A stretch of 64,000 bases of DNA, from positions 62,001-126,000 of the forward strand of contig QRDG01001837.1 in assembly GCA_012064385.1 (NCBI GenBank). Reading direction: 5' to 3'. This document shows positions 45,943-58,742 of the stretch, piece after piece; position 1 is the stretch's first letter, and every line of letters begins with the position of its first letter. The notes under the pieces are model-generated. The model did no database searches and had not been told where the DNA came from. It saw only the letters and a list, made by a program, of their open reading frames with translations. Both the position numbers and the translations under genes were made by a program. The DNA is from Puccinellia tenuiflora. Lineage: Eukaryota > Streptophyta > Magnoliopsida > Poales > Poaceae.

Positions 45943-48900
45943 CCACTGTCCCTCTCCCGCACCCTCTCCTTGCAATTTGCACTCCCCCGTCTCCACTATC
46001 CCACCTCCAGAGAGATCCCTTTCTTTCTCGTCCTCTGCCGGCGAGGAGCGCGAGAAGTCCATCTCGGTCCCGTGATCTTGCCATGAAGATTGGAGTGACA
46101 CCGTCTTTCTTTCTCCACCATTTTTGCACCATCTTCTTTGCCTCCTCGAGATCTATCTCATGGACACCTCCATTTATTTCTAGCTACACCGGAGCTTCGG
46201 AGGCCGTGGCGTGCCCGTCGCGGATGTCCTCAACCTCGCCGTCGTTTGGAAGCTTCCCATCAAGAACCGCCGCCATCCACATCTTTCCCAAGCAGCCTCA
46301 ACTCTTATGCACCCTCTCCATCGCCTCCCATAGCCCCCACGGTGAGAACCTGCTCCTCCCCGTTGAATCCATGTCTGTTTTGGCGTTCTGGACGTCCTGA
46401 GCTAGAAGACGCACAGCAGCCGTCGGATTCCAGATCATCGGCTGGCAATTGAACATCCCTGATCTAATCCTGGCCCTTGGATCCGAATCTGAGGGTAACT
46501 TACCAGTTGGCCAGCGCGCGCACCGCCATGGACCGGCCCAGCACTGTGCTGCTCGGCCCTAGCTAGATCTAGCCCGTGTAACTTTTTTATAAGTCAAATC
46601 TTTTTCCGTTTGATAAATTCTATTAGATCTGCTCTAGGTTTAAATCCAGCATTTAATCCTATGTGTTCCTATGTGTTTTCTTAACCATGCACAACTGGTT
46701 CTATATAAAAATATGTTTGTATGTGTTGTCTAGATTAAATCTTGTAAAAAGTATCTTTTTCACCAATTATTTAATATCTAGAGTTCTATAGCTCCAAATT
46801 TTGCAAACTAAAATTCTATGGATAGCCCGAAGTGATACCTTTCTAGATGTGTTAGTCTTGCATGCAAATAAGTTTAAAACAAAAGTTCTGTTCTTTTTAC
46901 TAAAAGCACTAGAGAGCACTTTGGTGATTTTTGTAGATTTTTGGGTGAAGAATGTTGGAGCAAATCCAATTGTGTTAGTTTCTAATACTAACAGAGAATC
47001 CAAATCCAAGTTTGCATTATTGTTTGATGAACAGAACATTTTTGATGCAATATTTGGTAAAAATGATGTTTCTGCCATTAAATAAAGAAAAGAATTTAAA
47101 TGCCTTTATTATAAAATGATGTTTGTGTTCTTTGCTGCATGTTTAGGTGTTGTTACATGCTTGCTACTGTCGTTTGACTTGCTAGTATATGTTAGTACTG
47201 TTAGTGGCTTGTGTTAGGTTTGAATTGAGTTAAGTGTTGATTAAAAACTTTAACGATTGTTTAGTTATGCTTGTGTTGTATGATAACTTATATGAGCTAA
47301 ATAACCACTTTCATCTAAGAATATTAGCTACTAGTTGTTTAAGTTTATTAGTAATTTTTAGTCTTGCAAGTCAGTAGTAATCCCTAAAAGAATTGACTAA
47401 TCACTAGTTTAACCCTTTTTGTAGAAAAATATATGGTGTTGTGGTTGCCAAACTCGCACCTTGATTGTTGCTTGTCAGTTACTTGATATATTTTGGTGTG
47501 TCTAGCTGTATGATTGATTGTGTTCTTTTTCCTTTTTGCGACGCTAGAATTTAACGCTATCGAAGTGGCCATTGAAGAGGATTTATTGAAGACGTATGGG
47601 AATTCTTTTATATTGATCAACAAGGAGAAGTCCAGAGACATATTGCTGACCAAGGCAAGCCATCCATTTGATCATACCCCTTTGTCCTATTATTTTTAAG
47701 CATGTTTTTACTTATGTTAAGATGCATGAAATGTTTTCAAGTGGTGTGTGCTACTAAAACCCTTTTTAAGTATTACCTAAGTTATATGGCATGATTAGGC
47801 CCCTTATATATAGGAGTGTTTAGTTAGAGAAGTGAAAACTTCTAGGTTGGGCCACATCAATGTTTTATTCAAGAAACCCTCTTTATGAAAATCCTTGGGT
47901 GAAATGGTGTTTTACCCAAGATGTTGCTAAATTATTAGCTTTGGGAATGGAGTGAAAATGGAGTATGAAGGTCTTGAGAAAATGCACATTGTGTCCTAGT
48001 ACTTACGTCGACCAGCCTTAACATGTGCGACCACATTACCCCCATATGGGACGGGGCTTAGTCAATTAGCTTGCTTGTTTTAGTATGGGATGCCTCAATA
48101 GCGGAGATCCTCTGTTTTATGAGGGGCTGGTTTGGTGACCTTCCCCTGACCCGGGTCCTTTAAAGGGTCGAAGGATAGAAGCGTATTTTTATACCGTCGG
48201 GCAAAACTGTGAGTCCGCACACGCCGGGGCTCCGACGGGAGACCAAATTTCGGATGTCGGCGGAATGTTCATAAGGGCAGGGTCCTATACTAGGATGAGC
48301 AAGTGAAAGGCTATGATCGAGAGCCCGTCGTGACATACACCTTGTATGGCGGGATGTTGCCCATACGACAAGTCTTCCGGATGGTGTGGGTAAAGTGTAC
48401 AACCTCTGTAGAGTGTAAAACTATTCGAATAGCCGAGTCCTCGGTTATGGATAGTTGGTGGGCCGTCCTATGACCTATGTACAAAGTTTTGTGTTCTAAA
48501 AATGGAGATGTTGTTGCTGCTATACCAAAGGGTCGGTATAAGGAAAAGAATGAAGAAGGAGGATCACGACGGGATGTGATCCCCCAGGAGGAGTTTTTGA
48601 AGAAAAACTGTTTTTAATGAAAAACTTATTTTCAACCATCTTATCTTTTTCAACAAAGGTTTAGAGATATCTTGGTTTTCAAAAGACAAAGTTTCCAAAC
48701 AAAATAGACTTAGAGCTCTCCACCATATTTAGCTATGCATTTATAGTTCCTCATTTACTTATAGGGGTGGTTTGCGAGTACATTCAAATGTACTCATATT
48801 TGTTTCGTCCCTGGCTATTTACTTGGCCAGACTATGAGAAGCGATACAAGGAAGAAGACTTCGATGACGACTATGCGGACTAGGACGTTCTCCCAGTCAG

Positions 48901-49125
48901 TTACCTGTGGGGTTATGGCAAAAGACATGGGCTCACGCTGTTTGATTCCGCTGCAAGTACATGTTGAAGTTATCACTTCCCTCAAGTAAGTATTTTTATT
49001 CGGTATATATATGGATGTTCTTTTGATACCAGTTTGATTGTGCTATGCGACACACTGATCATGGGATCGATGATGTTGTAGGCACAAGGGTACTTCGGAC
49101 TGCTAGTTCGGGGTCCCGACAGACT

Positions 49126-49139
49126 TGGTATCAGATCCA
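49126..49139 (+). other. Primer binding site of E (tRNA-Met type)
   Basis: TGGTATCAGATCCA, 4 bp after the LTR end, matches the initiator tRNA-Met complement TGGTATCAGAGC with one change. Confidence 0.8.
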
Positions 49140-51751
49140 TCCTGACTGTAGGAAACCCTAGTTAGCATCGACGTTAGTTAGGAAGCAAAAAAAATTTGCA
49201 AAACCTATTAATACCAAAATTTATTTTTACACGACTTCTAATCTTCTCGTCTCTTAAAATTTTTGAAAATCTTACCTTTCCCTTTAAAAAGAAGAAGATT
49301 TTCAAAGGCATTTTTCTATTATCTCTTCCCCATTCAAAACCATATCTATACTTGACGATATCCATAATCGAGACCTAAGTAACTAGTATCTAGAAGCGGA
49401 AGAAGCTTCATGCTCAAGACCTGTTCTAGCAAGGCGTGCTAAGAGGCGCAAGAGAATGTGCAAGTCTTCGCATTTGAAGTGATCTCAATGCTAAAAGTTT
49501 GACAGCAACAAGATGAAGAAGTCTCCGAGATACCTAGAATCTACACAAGCAAGACCCTGACTATGTCTAGAAAGGACGAAGACGTAGTAGTGGTTAATAG
49601 CTAGGACTTAATCAAACGACTGAACTTGTTTCCCCTTGGGCTCGCACCCTTGCAGTCGCCAGGAACCAAGTTCTCAGCTGCTAGATTTACGTTGTTGTTA
49701 GGTCATCTCAAGAAGCTAGCAGATGAAGATCACCTCCAATACCCAGATTTCGAGCCATCTAAGAAGATTCTTCCAAAGGCCTCGCATCCACGAGATTTGG
49801 AGACAAAAGTATGTCAACAACTTCACTGCTCCGACTCAACATCAACAACTCTACCCTACTCAAGTTGACACATAAAAAACTCTCCAGACAAATGAAGGCT
49901 TCAACGATCATGACTAACTAAGACCCCTAGGATGACTAGGATAAGCTCATTGGTTGAGCTAACCCGTCCGTTACGAGCATTAGGCGTCCATGGGTACTAA
50001 ATGTACCTTGTGTGTTGTTTGTTTGAGAGTGCTCTACTGATGTGATTGTTGTTTTTCCTGTGTGTTTCGCAAGCACGCCTTGTCCTCAAACCCCAAGTGA
50101 TCACTTAGTAAGTAATCAGGTGCCCTGACCGCGGTGGTCTTGTTGTGCTTTTAAATTGTTTTGTTTAAAATACCTCTACAAAACTTTGTCTAACACGAGC
50201 TTTACCCCGTATAATTAATTTGTGGAACTACAAGAATACTACACTAACGAATCATATCTGACTTAAGATTAACACCTTGCCCAAGTACCGTGATAGTACT
50301 AACTCAATCATTCAGGGCTGCAAGCCTCGACAAGAGAAGAGGTGACATAAGAAGACTCATTTATGGTTGGTAATCAGAGGAACTCATGGGGTGTATAAGA
50401 GTGGCTAGCCTATGAAGCTTCGAGTTTGGAAACCAATGGTATTGAGGGTTGCCAAAGGATTTTACCTACCTGCTTGACGAGTAGTTCGTTGCAATCTAAT
50501 CCCTTAAGCTAACCATATTAGGTTGACCTACCCGGTACCTAACCGGTGTGGTAGACCAGGAAAACACCCTCATCTAACTTATAATATTCTTCACAAGATT
50601 CGAAACCAGAGGGCAACTCTAGTGTGCCGCTGATTTTCTGAAGATTTAATAATGCCTCAAGCCCAGGACGCACCCAAAGGACATCGCCGTCAAGAAAACC
50701 CGAAGAAGACATCATCGAAGATCACCTAGGGAGAGTCGCACCAGGGTAAACAAGCGCCATCAATATCATCCGCTAGACAACCATCTTAGCTGATACTATC
50801 TCGACTGATGAAAGCAAGAAAGAAAGCAGTGCTCGCATGGAAATAGCTGGTGTGAAGATTCTTCACTAACTTCCTTTAGGCTAATTAAGCATGTGACGCT
50901 TGGACTTTCGTCAAGCAGCACTCCAAACCACCTAGCTCCAGGGCCCTCGAACTCACTTTTAGACCCCTCTGGAAGCTCGATACCCTAGACTCTACTGCGT
51001 AAGCTTTTTGCAAACCTTCAAGAAGCCAAGGACGAAGGAAGTTAACAATGATGTTCCTCCTCTACTCAACTGAAGAAGTGCAAGGGCAAAGGCAACCTAC
51101 CCAGTTGCATCCAAGGAGAACCAAAAATCTAGAAGGCACCTGTTGTGGACAACCTCAACCACCAAGCAAGCTCAGACGCAACTAGAAGTTTTAACATCCC
51201 TCTACTAACTAGAACCCGGAGTGAGTCAAGTGCACATTCTGGACGCATCCTGCAAACAACACGTCCCCATCTGCGACCCTCGTAATGCGACAATACCAGG
51301 ACGTGATATCTGCACCAAACCCAAGCACTAAAGGGTTAAACCCAGAATGAAGATCGCTGAGCTACCCTAGAAAGTGATGCCTCCAAGTCATCTCCAGCTG
51401 CAACCTTCAACATGACCATTCAAGTTCCCTTTTTAAGGGGGGAAGACGTGCGCTACGTATACCAGAACGTGTTAATAATTAGTTCCTTGCGCCCTAGCCT
51501 TGTAGTATCTGGAAACAACCAACCAGGACTCTCCATCAGCGTTAATCGTCAAGTCAACCCCATAATCAAGGACCTAGACTCATAGTAGAAGATTATCGAC
51601 AAAGAAAGCCCTCGCAGCATCAAGTCGTCAAGATCCCAGACGGCCACCTCATTGGAGAAGCAACGACCTCGGAAGTTAAAGCAACCTAAAAGTACATGCC
51701 CACATACTCCCCTAGTACCCCGCTTAGGAATCTCGGGGACGAGATTCTTTT

Positions 51752-51763
51752 AAGGGGGGAAGA
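51752..51763 (+). other. Polypurine tract of E
   Basis: AAGGGGGGAAGA lies 2 bp before the second LTR of E. Confidence 0.8.
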
Positions 51764-51765
51764 TC

Positions 51766-54700
51766 TGTAACACCCCAAGTTTTGGAACCAAGAAAAACCT
51801 AGTTGTAAGAGACCCAAAATTATGAACCAACAAAAACTTTTGAAACGCTTCAGTAATGATTATGTTTTCCTTCCTATTGCTATGTTGAGCTTGTGTGATT
51901 TATTGTTTCAGTTGCTTGACCAATAAATATTAAACTAAGGACCCAACCAAGATAAAAATATATTTAATCTTGGTGATCATATCATGACAAGAAAAATAAT
52001 ACATATATCATTTCCAAACTTATTTTGGCCAAATTCCATTTCAAAGATGCTTTGGTTTTAGAAACAACCAAAAATACCTATTATTTGGGAAAGTAAAAGT
52101 ATTTTAAAATTTAAGTGTTCCCAAAACTATGGAGATCTATATAATATCTCCTGCCTATTCTCAACCTTGTTATTTTGCAAGTATCAACATCTTTTATTGT
52201 AAAACTCCTATTTTGAACACCCTTTGGAACTAATGCAAGTGGGAAGTATATTACCACATATATTTATCTATATCAAAACCTTTGAAAATTATAAAGTCAT
52301 GAGTTGAGAATCTCCTAACATCATATTGTCATGATTATGTGTGATCACTAAACCACTTAATTATATTAAGGGTTATGGATTTTGTTGTTTTATATTTGTT
52401 TGTGTTTGATCTCACCAACTCTTTGAGTGTCTTGTTTTGAATTATATGTTATTTCACTTGTATGTTATGGCTTGTTGAATGTTTTATTTTTCATTGACTT
52501 GCTTGTGTTAAATATTGTTATCAACTATTTTCAACACGACTAGAGTTGCTTATTAAATTATTTTGTGAACAAAAGTATATCCTAAAATTTTGATAAAAAT
52601 TCCTGGCATGCTCATGGTCATGTTTGACCTAAATGAGCATCAATACCACCTTTCCTAATTCAAAATCTTGAAGAACCTTGACCAAACCATCTCTGGACCT
52701 ATCTTCATTTCTGTTAAAAGATAGCATCTTGAGAGCCTCACAAATATCACAAATCTTATTAATTAGTACAATGCACCATCTTAGATCCTATTTATTCCAT
52801 CTAATCTTGCTACCCAAGATGGAACCTTAATCTTTCAAATTCTTTTGCTTATCTTTCCATGTTCACTTTATGGCCTAATAAAAACAGTGACCATCCACTC
52901 CTGTAATTAATACCATATTCCCACCTATGTATTTATTCTAAATCTTGGCCTATGAACCAATGCACCACCACCGCATCCATCCTTGGTATAATGTCTCTCA
53001 CCACAATGTTTTGTTTGAGCCTTTTGTGCATAAGACCTTCTTATTCCATGATTGTCTTGATGTCTAGTTAATAACAGTTTCTGAAAAACTGTTAATAGGT
53101 TCACTTTTAACCATCATGCATTAGTGTCTTAATCATTTCCGAAAAATTCTTAAAAATGTCAAATTCATTCTCTGACGTATGTACTTTAATCCCATGCCTT
53201 GCAATAAAATTCTAGAATTGATCTGAAACCTCAAATCACTTGAAACTATTGGCAGAAAATATTTATTTCTATAACTTAGAAAAATTCTCAAGTCTTTAAC
53301 TCTGAATCTGTTATTTTGTTCTCTTTTTGCCTCCTTGCAAAACCGAGCAAACCTTCTTGTTCCTTCGTCCATTTGTGACCCTTGTGATCACCATGAGTAA
53401 TACATCACCCCTGTACCTTTCTCCTTGATCTTTTTAGCCATTTGGACACTTAGCCATGAGTGTTCTGAAATTTCTGTTAACATCTAAACCTTGCCCAAAA
53501 CCTCTCCTATTCTCTTTCCAGCACCTCACACCACTCCCTAGCCCTCCCAATACCTCTTTGACATTGTTTTAGCGTTGCTTGATGTTGTGGAATCGAGGGA
53601 GGGAGAAGAGAGTTGGTGGTCGTGGCCACTTAGGCCATATATGGCCATGACTCCCTTCATCTCACCCCTCTCTCACCCCCTATGTCTAGGGCGTGTTCTT
53701 GGTACCCATAATCTCCCTGGACCACTTGTCATCGACCCTGGCTAGCCCAGCCCTTCTCTTCACTCCACTCCACCTAGGGAACCCGCAGGAGGGGATCTTG
53801 CTTGATCCTCTCTCTCTCTCCCTGCCCTGGGAGGCTAGCCTGTGGACAACCACGACGCCCACAACTCTGACCGCCTCCCAAACAACCTCTCTCTCGCTCT
53901 GGTGCACCCCAATGCCGCAGAGACTGCCAACCAGCTTCCCTGGCATTTAATCAAGCACCAGGCGGACAGACAAGACCTCACCAGGGCGCCAAATGACTCC
54001 CAGCCATTTGCTAGCGTCCAAAGCAAGCAGAGGCACTAGGAGACGCTCCACCACCGCCTCCCGCGACCAATCGCCATTCGGTTCTCTCTCCACCTCTGCC
54101 GTGCGCGATGTCCACCATGGACCGGCACCCGCATGAATAAAAGGCCACGGTCGCTCTCCTGCACCCTCTCCTTGCCATTTGCACTCCCCCGTCTCCACTA
54201 TCGCACCTCCAGCGAGATCCCTTTCTTTCTCGTCCTCTGCCGACGAGGAACACGAGAAGTCCATCTCGGTCCCCTGATCTTGCTGTGAAGATTGCGAGCG
54301 ACACCGTCCTTCTTTCTCCGCCATTTTTGCACCATCGTCTTTGCCTCCTCGAGATCTATCTGATGGACACCTCCATTTATTTCTAGGTACACCGGAGCTT
54401 CGGAGGCCGTGGCGTGCCCGTCGCAGACGTCCTCAATTCGTCGTCGTTTGGAAGCTTCCCATCAAGAACGGTTGCCATCCCCCTCTTTCCCAAGCACCCT
54501 CAACTCTTATGCACCCTCTCCATTGCCTCCCGTAGCCCCCACGGTGAGAACCTTCTCCTCCCCATCGAATCCATGTCTGTTTTGGCGTTCTGGACGTCCT
54601 GAGCTAGAAGACGCACAACAGCCGTCGGATTCCAGATCGACGGCTGGCAATTGAACATCCTTGATCTAATCCTGGCCCTTGGAACCAAATCTGAGGGTAA

Positions 54701-57386
54701 CTTACCCCTTGGCCAGAGCACGCACCACCATGGACCGGCCCAGCACTGTGCTCCTCGGCCCTAGCTAGATCTGGCCCGTGTAACTTTTTTAGTCAAATCC
54801 TTTTCCGTTTGATAAATCCTGTTAGATCTGCTCTATGTTTAAATCCACCATTTAATCCTCGAGCATGCAAATTGAGTCATTCAGAAATTTTAGTGTTCCT
54901 ATGTGTTTTCTTAACCATGCACAACTGGTTCTATATAAAAATATATTTGTATGTGTTGTCTAGATTAAATCTTGTAAAAAGTATCTTTTTCACCAATTAT
55001 TTAATATCTAGGGTTCTATAGCTCCAAAAATTGCAAACTAAAATTCTATGGATAGCCTGAAGTGATACCTTTCTAGATGTGTTAGTCTTGCATGCAAATA
55101 ATGTTTAAAACAAAAGTTCTGTTCTTTTTATTAAAAGCACCAGAGAGCACTTTGGTGATATTTGTAGATTTTTGTGTGAAGAATTTTGGAGCAAATCCCA
55201 TTGCGTTAGTTTCTAATACTAACAGAGAACCCAAATCCAACTTTGCATTATTGTTTGATGAACAGAACATTTTTGATGCAATATTTGGTAAAAATGATGT
55301 TTCTACCATTAAATAAAGAAAAAAAATTAAATGCCTTTATTATAAAATGATGTTTGTGTTCTTTGCTGCATGTTTAGGTGCAGTTACGTGCTTGCTACTG
55401 TCGTTTGACTTGCTAGTATATATTAGTACTGTTAGTGGCTTGTGTTAGGTTTGAATTGAGTTAAGCATGTGTTGTTAAGTGGTGATTAAAAACTTTAACA
55501 ATTGTTTAGTTATGCTTGTGTTGTTTGATAACTTATATCAGCTAAATAACCACTTTCATCTAAGAATATTAGCTACTGGTTGTTTAAGTTTATTAGTAAT
55601 TCTTAGTCTTGCAAGTCAGTGGTAATCCCTAAAAGAATTGACTAATCACTACTTTAACCCTTTTTGTAGAAAAATATATGGTGGTGTTGTTGCCAAACTT
55701 GTTTGATAAATATTAGTCTTGCACCTTGATTGTTGCTTGTCAGTTACTTGATATATTTTCGTGTGTCTTGCTGTATGATTGATTGTATTCTTTTTCCTTT
55801 TTGCGACGCTAGAATTTAACGCTATCGAAGTGGCCATTGAAGAAGATTTATTGAAGACATATGGGAATTCTTTTATATTGATCAACAAAGAGAAGTCCAG
55901 GGACATATTGCTGACCAAGGCAAGCCATCCATTTGATCATACCCCTTTGTCCTATTATTTTTAGGCATGTTTTTACTTAGGTTAAGATGCATGAAATGTT
56001 TTCAAGTGGTGTGTGCCACTAAAACACTTTTTAAGTATTACCTAAGTTATAGGCCATGATTAGGCCCCTTATACATGGGAGTGTTTAGTTAGAGAAGTGA
56101 AAATTTCTAGGTTGGGACACATCAATGTTTTATTCAAAAAACCCTCTTTATGAAAATCCTTGGGTGAAATGGTGTTTTACCCAAGATGTTGCTAAATGAT
56201 TAGCTTTGGGAATGGAGTGAAAATGGAGTATGAAGGTTTTGAGAAAATGCACATTGTGTCCTAGTACTTACGTCGACCAGCCTTAACATGTGCGACCACA
56301 TTACCCCCATATGGGACGGGGCTTAGTCAATTAGCTTGCTTGTTTTAGTATGGGATGCCTCAATAGCGGAGATACTACGTTTTATGAGGGGCTGGTTTGG
56401 TGACCTTCCCCTCACCTAGATCCTTCAAAGGGTCACAGGATAGAATCGTATTTTTATATCGTTGGGCAAAACTGTGAGTCCGCACACGCCGGGGCTCCGA
56501 CGGGAGACCAAAGTCCGGGTGTCGGCGGAATGTTCATAATGGCAGGGTCCTATACTAGGATGAGCAAGTGAAAGGCTATAATCGGGAGCCCGCCGTGACA
56601 TACACCTTGTATGGCAGGATGTTGCCCACACGACGAGTCTTCCGGATGGTGTGGGTAAAGTGTACAACCTCTGCAGAGTGTAAAACTATTCGAATAGCCG
56701 AGTCCTCGGTTATGGATAGTTGGTGGGCCGTCCTATGACCTATGTACAAAGTTTTGTGTTCTAAAAATGGAGATGTTGTTGCTGCTATACCAAAGGGTCG
56801 GTATAAGGAAAAGAATGAAGAAGGAGGATCACGACGGGATGTGATCCCCCAGGAGGAGTTTTTGAAGAAAAACTGTTTTTAATGAAAAACTTATTTTCAA
56901 CCATCTTATCTTTTTCAACAAAGGTTTAGAGATATCTTGGTTTTCAAAAGACAAAGTTTCCAAACAAAATAGACTTAGAGCTCTCCACCATATTTAGCTA
57001 TGCATTTATAGTTCCTCATTTACTTATAGGGGTGGTTTGCGAGTACATTCAAATGTACTCATATTTGTTTCGTCCCTGGCTATTTACTTGGCCAGACTAT
57101 GAGAAGCGATACAAGGAAGAAGACTTCGATGACGACTATGCGGACTAGGACGTTCTCCCAGTCAGTTGCCTGTGGGGTTATGGCAAAAGACATGGGCTCA
57201 CGCTGTTTGATTCCGCTGCAAGTACATGTTGAAGCTATCAATTCCCTCAAGTAAATATTTATATTCGGTATATATATGGATGTTCTTTTGATACCAGTTT
57301 GATTGTGCTCAGCGACACATTGATCATGGGATCGCTGATGTTGTAGGCACAAGGGTATTTCAGACAGCTAGTCCGGTGTCCCGACA
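51766..57386 (+). mobile_element. 3' LTR of E
   Basis: 5,621 bp, TGTAACACCCC to CCGACA, collinear with the split 5' LTR with small indels. The TATA-like GAATAAAAGG is at 54135-54144. It has no gene; open frames in the GC-rich block (53690-54720) are not conserved between the two LTRs. The right flank CCCGT (57387-57391) is the target duplication, then the antisense gene of D resumes. Confidence 0.9.
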
Positions 57387-57391
57387 CCCGT

Positions 57392-57968
57392 GGTCGACGA
57401 TGCAGGTCTTGAGGCAGAAGATCTCGCCAGGGCGAGCATGATGTCGAGCCCCCGGCGATCCATCCAGAGTGCTGGGCCAAAGTCGGTCAGCCCTTCGGCA
57501 GTGCTCTGGTAACGAAGCCCGCGGGTGCTCCTCCAGTCCCGCGGGTAGCGGACACGACTCCCGGGTTCTCGAAGATGTTCCCCGGCACGGGAGAGTTCCT
57601 TGTCTTCGCGCAGGACGAGATCGAGCGGTTGGCGCTTTCTTGCCCCCTCCGTGGGGAAGAATTGTATGCCTGAGAGGCGCGCATGGCGGCGGACGAAGAG
57701 ATGCTCGATGCTCGTGAGCTCAGAGTGTCCCGTGTTGAGGAGGAGTTGGAGCAGGGTCTTCGCAGGCTTGAAGACCAGGAGAAGGCCCATCTCGAGACGA
57801 TGGAGCAGTTCCACATCAGGGCGGCTCAGAACGAGGACCGGCTGGAACAAGGGATGGAGAATGTGGTCGGATTGACTCGTCATGAGGTGGAGCTGGAGAG
57901 CGCGGAGGCCCTCCAGGAGAAAGACAGGGCCATTGCGTTGAGGGGCAGGCAGATCACCGGGCTGAAGG
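57392..57968 (+). pseudogene. Antisense extra gene of D, second piece (coiled coil)
   Basis: Continues from 30809 once E is ignored. After damaged sequence to about 57670 (two stops), a frame from 57683 encodes a long heptad-like coiled coil: EEMLDARELRVSRVEEELEQ, GLRRLEDQEKAHLETMEQFH and LESAEALQEKDRAIALRGR. Such a coiled coil follows the Transposase_28 domain in this family. It is cut at 57968 by the hAT-like element. Confidence 0.7.
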
Positions 57969-58734
57969 CATAGTTTAAAAAACCGGACAGGTGATCGAAC
58001 CGGTGAGGCTCTCGGTTCAGGTTTTTATCGGTTGTACCACTGGTTCATCGGTTCACTGTCTGGTTTTTTAAGATGTAAAACAATATATTTTTTCCCATAA
58101 ACTCATTAATATGTATGAAAATAAAATCAGACTTGGTAATATGAATAATAAAATAAAATAGCAACCACCATGCCATCAAAGTCAGTAATAGCAAAGCAAT
58201 AGAATTTTTACATATGGTACGGTACACTATAAACAAGCTCCCATGCATCTAAGCACAGGTAAGTTGCAAACTTGCAACGCATGCACAATTTCCCATATAC
58301 TTCTACATAGTTAAGCACGCATGCATGTAGAGCTAGCGCCATTACAGGTATGACAAGAAAGTCTCTAAACGTCAAAGTTCTGAAAAATGCATATTTTTTC
58401 CCAATGCTGCGGCACAAAAATGTGTATAAAACCAAGCCCTACCATAGCTTGACATAAAATTGGCGCAGAAGAGTTGGTAGCACCTGCTTTACGGCAGCGA
58501 AACCAGCCAGGTTTGAGTCCAGCCTGCGCACTTCTATTTTTCTGATTTTACTAACAAGAAACCGGTCAAACCGGAACGGCCGGTTTAGTGCTGAACCGGC
58601 CGGTTGGACCCGGTTTAGTCGGTTTTTCCCAGTTCAGTGGCGGGCCAGTCCAGTGCGCTTAACAGACCGGTGGAGGCTCCGGTTTCGGTTTTTTCCGGTC
58701 GAACCGACGGTCCGGTCCGGTTTTTCAAACTATG
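57969..58734. mobile_element. Non-autonomous hAT-like transposon
   Basis: The 766-bp element begins CATAGTTTAAAAAACCGGAC and ends with the inverted GTCCGGTTTTTCAAACTATG, one mismatch in 20. It is flanked by perfect 8-bp duplications GCTGAAGG (57961-57968 and 58735-58742). Eight-base duplications and ends starting CA are typical of hAT. The interior is AT-rich, with many CCGGTT motifs near the ends (58560-58720) and a tRNA-like stretch. There is no transposase. Confidence 0.85.
58462..58530 (+). other. tRNA-like sequence inside the hAT-like element
   Basis: GAGTTGGTAGCACC resembles a tRNA A box/D arm, and GGTTTGAGTCC at 58510-58520 fits the B box GGTTCRANYCC. GCGCAG at the start pairs with CTGCGC at the end, and CTGC/GCAG can form an anticodon stem with a 6-base loop. 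The T stem pairs poorly, so this is a decayed tRNA or tRNA-derived SINE piece, not a working gene. Confidence 0.5.
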
Positions 58735-58742
58735 GCTGAAGG

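Larger units (their letters stand above)
30810..49121 (+). mobile_element. 5' LTR of E, interrupted by F
   Basis: LTR sequence occupies 30810-30952 and 43683-49121 (5,582 bp). The first 143 bp differ from 51766 onwards at roughly nine positions. A GC-richer block (about 45360-46560) contains a TATA-like GAATAAAAGG at 45933-45942, probably the promoter. Open frames in this block, such as 45493-46086, are proline- and leucine-rich, are not well kept in the second LTR and are unlikely to be genes. Confidence 0.88.
49122..51765 (+). mobile_element. Internal region of E, non-coding
   Basis: 2,644 bp without a recognisable gene; the longest open frames are under 90 codons and resemble nothing known. 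The first part resembles the internal region of B. It ends with GGGGACGAGATTCTTTTAAG and the polypurine tract, the usual 3' end of plant Ty3 elements. Proteins for its movement must come from elsewhere. Confidence 0.8.
30810..57386 (+). mobile_element. Element E: non-autonomous Ty3-like element with 5.6-kb LTRs
   Basis: TGTAACACCCC at 30810 and again at 51766 starts two long LTRs, each ending CCCGACA (49121) or CCGACA (57386). A primer site follows the first and a polypurine tract precedes the second. Perfect target duplications CCCGT lie at 30805-30809 and 57387-57391. Without F (inserted in the first LTR) E is about 13.8 kb, of which only 2.6 kb is internal, and no gag or pol is visible. 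This fits the LARD type (large retrotransposon derivatives, such as Sukkula of barley). B is an older relative. Confidence 0.9.

Noticed and set aside
45493..46086. 197-codon frame in the E LTR as a captured gene
   Set aside because: It is in an LTR promoter region, has skewed composition and is not kept at full length in the second LTR.
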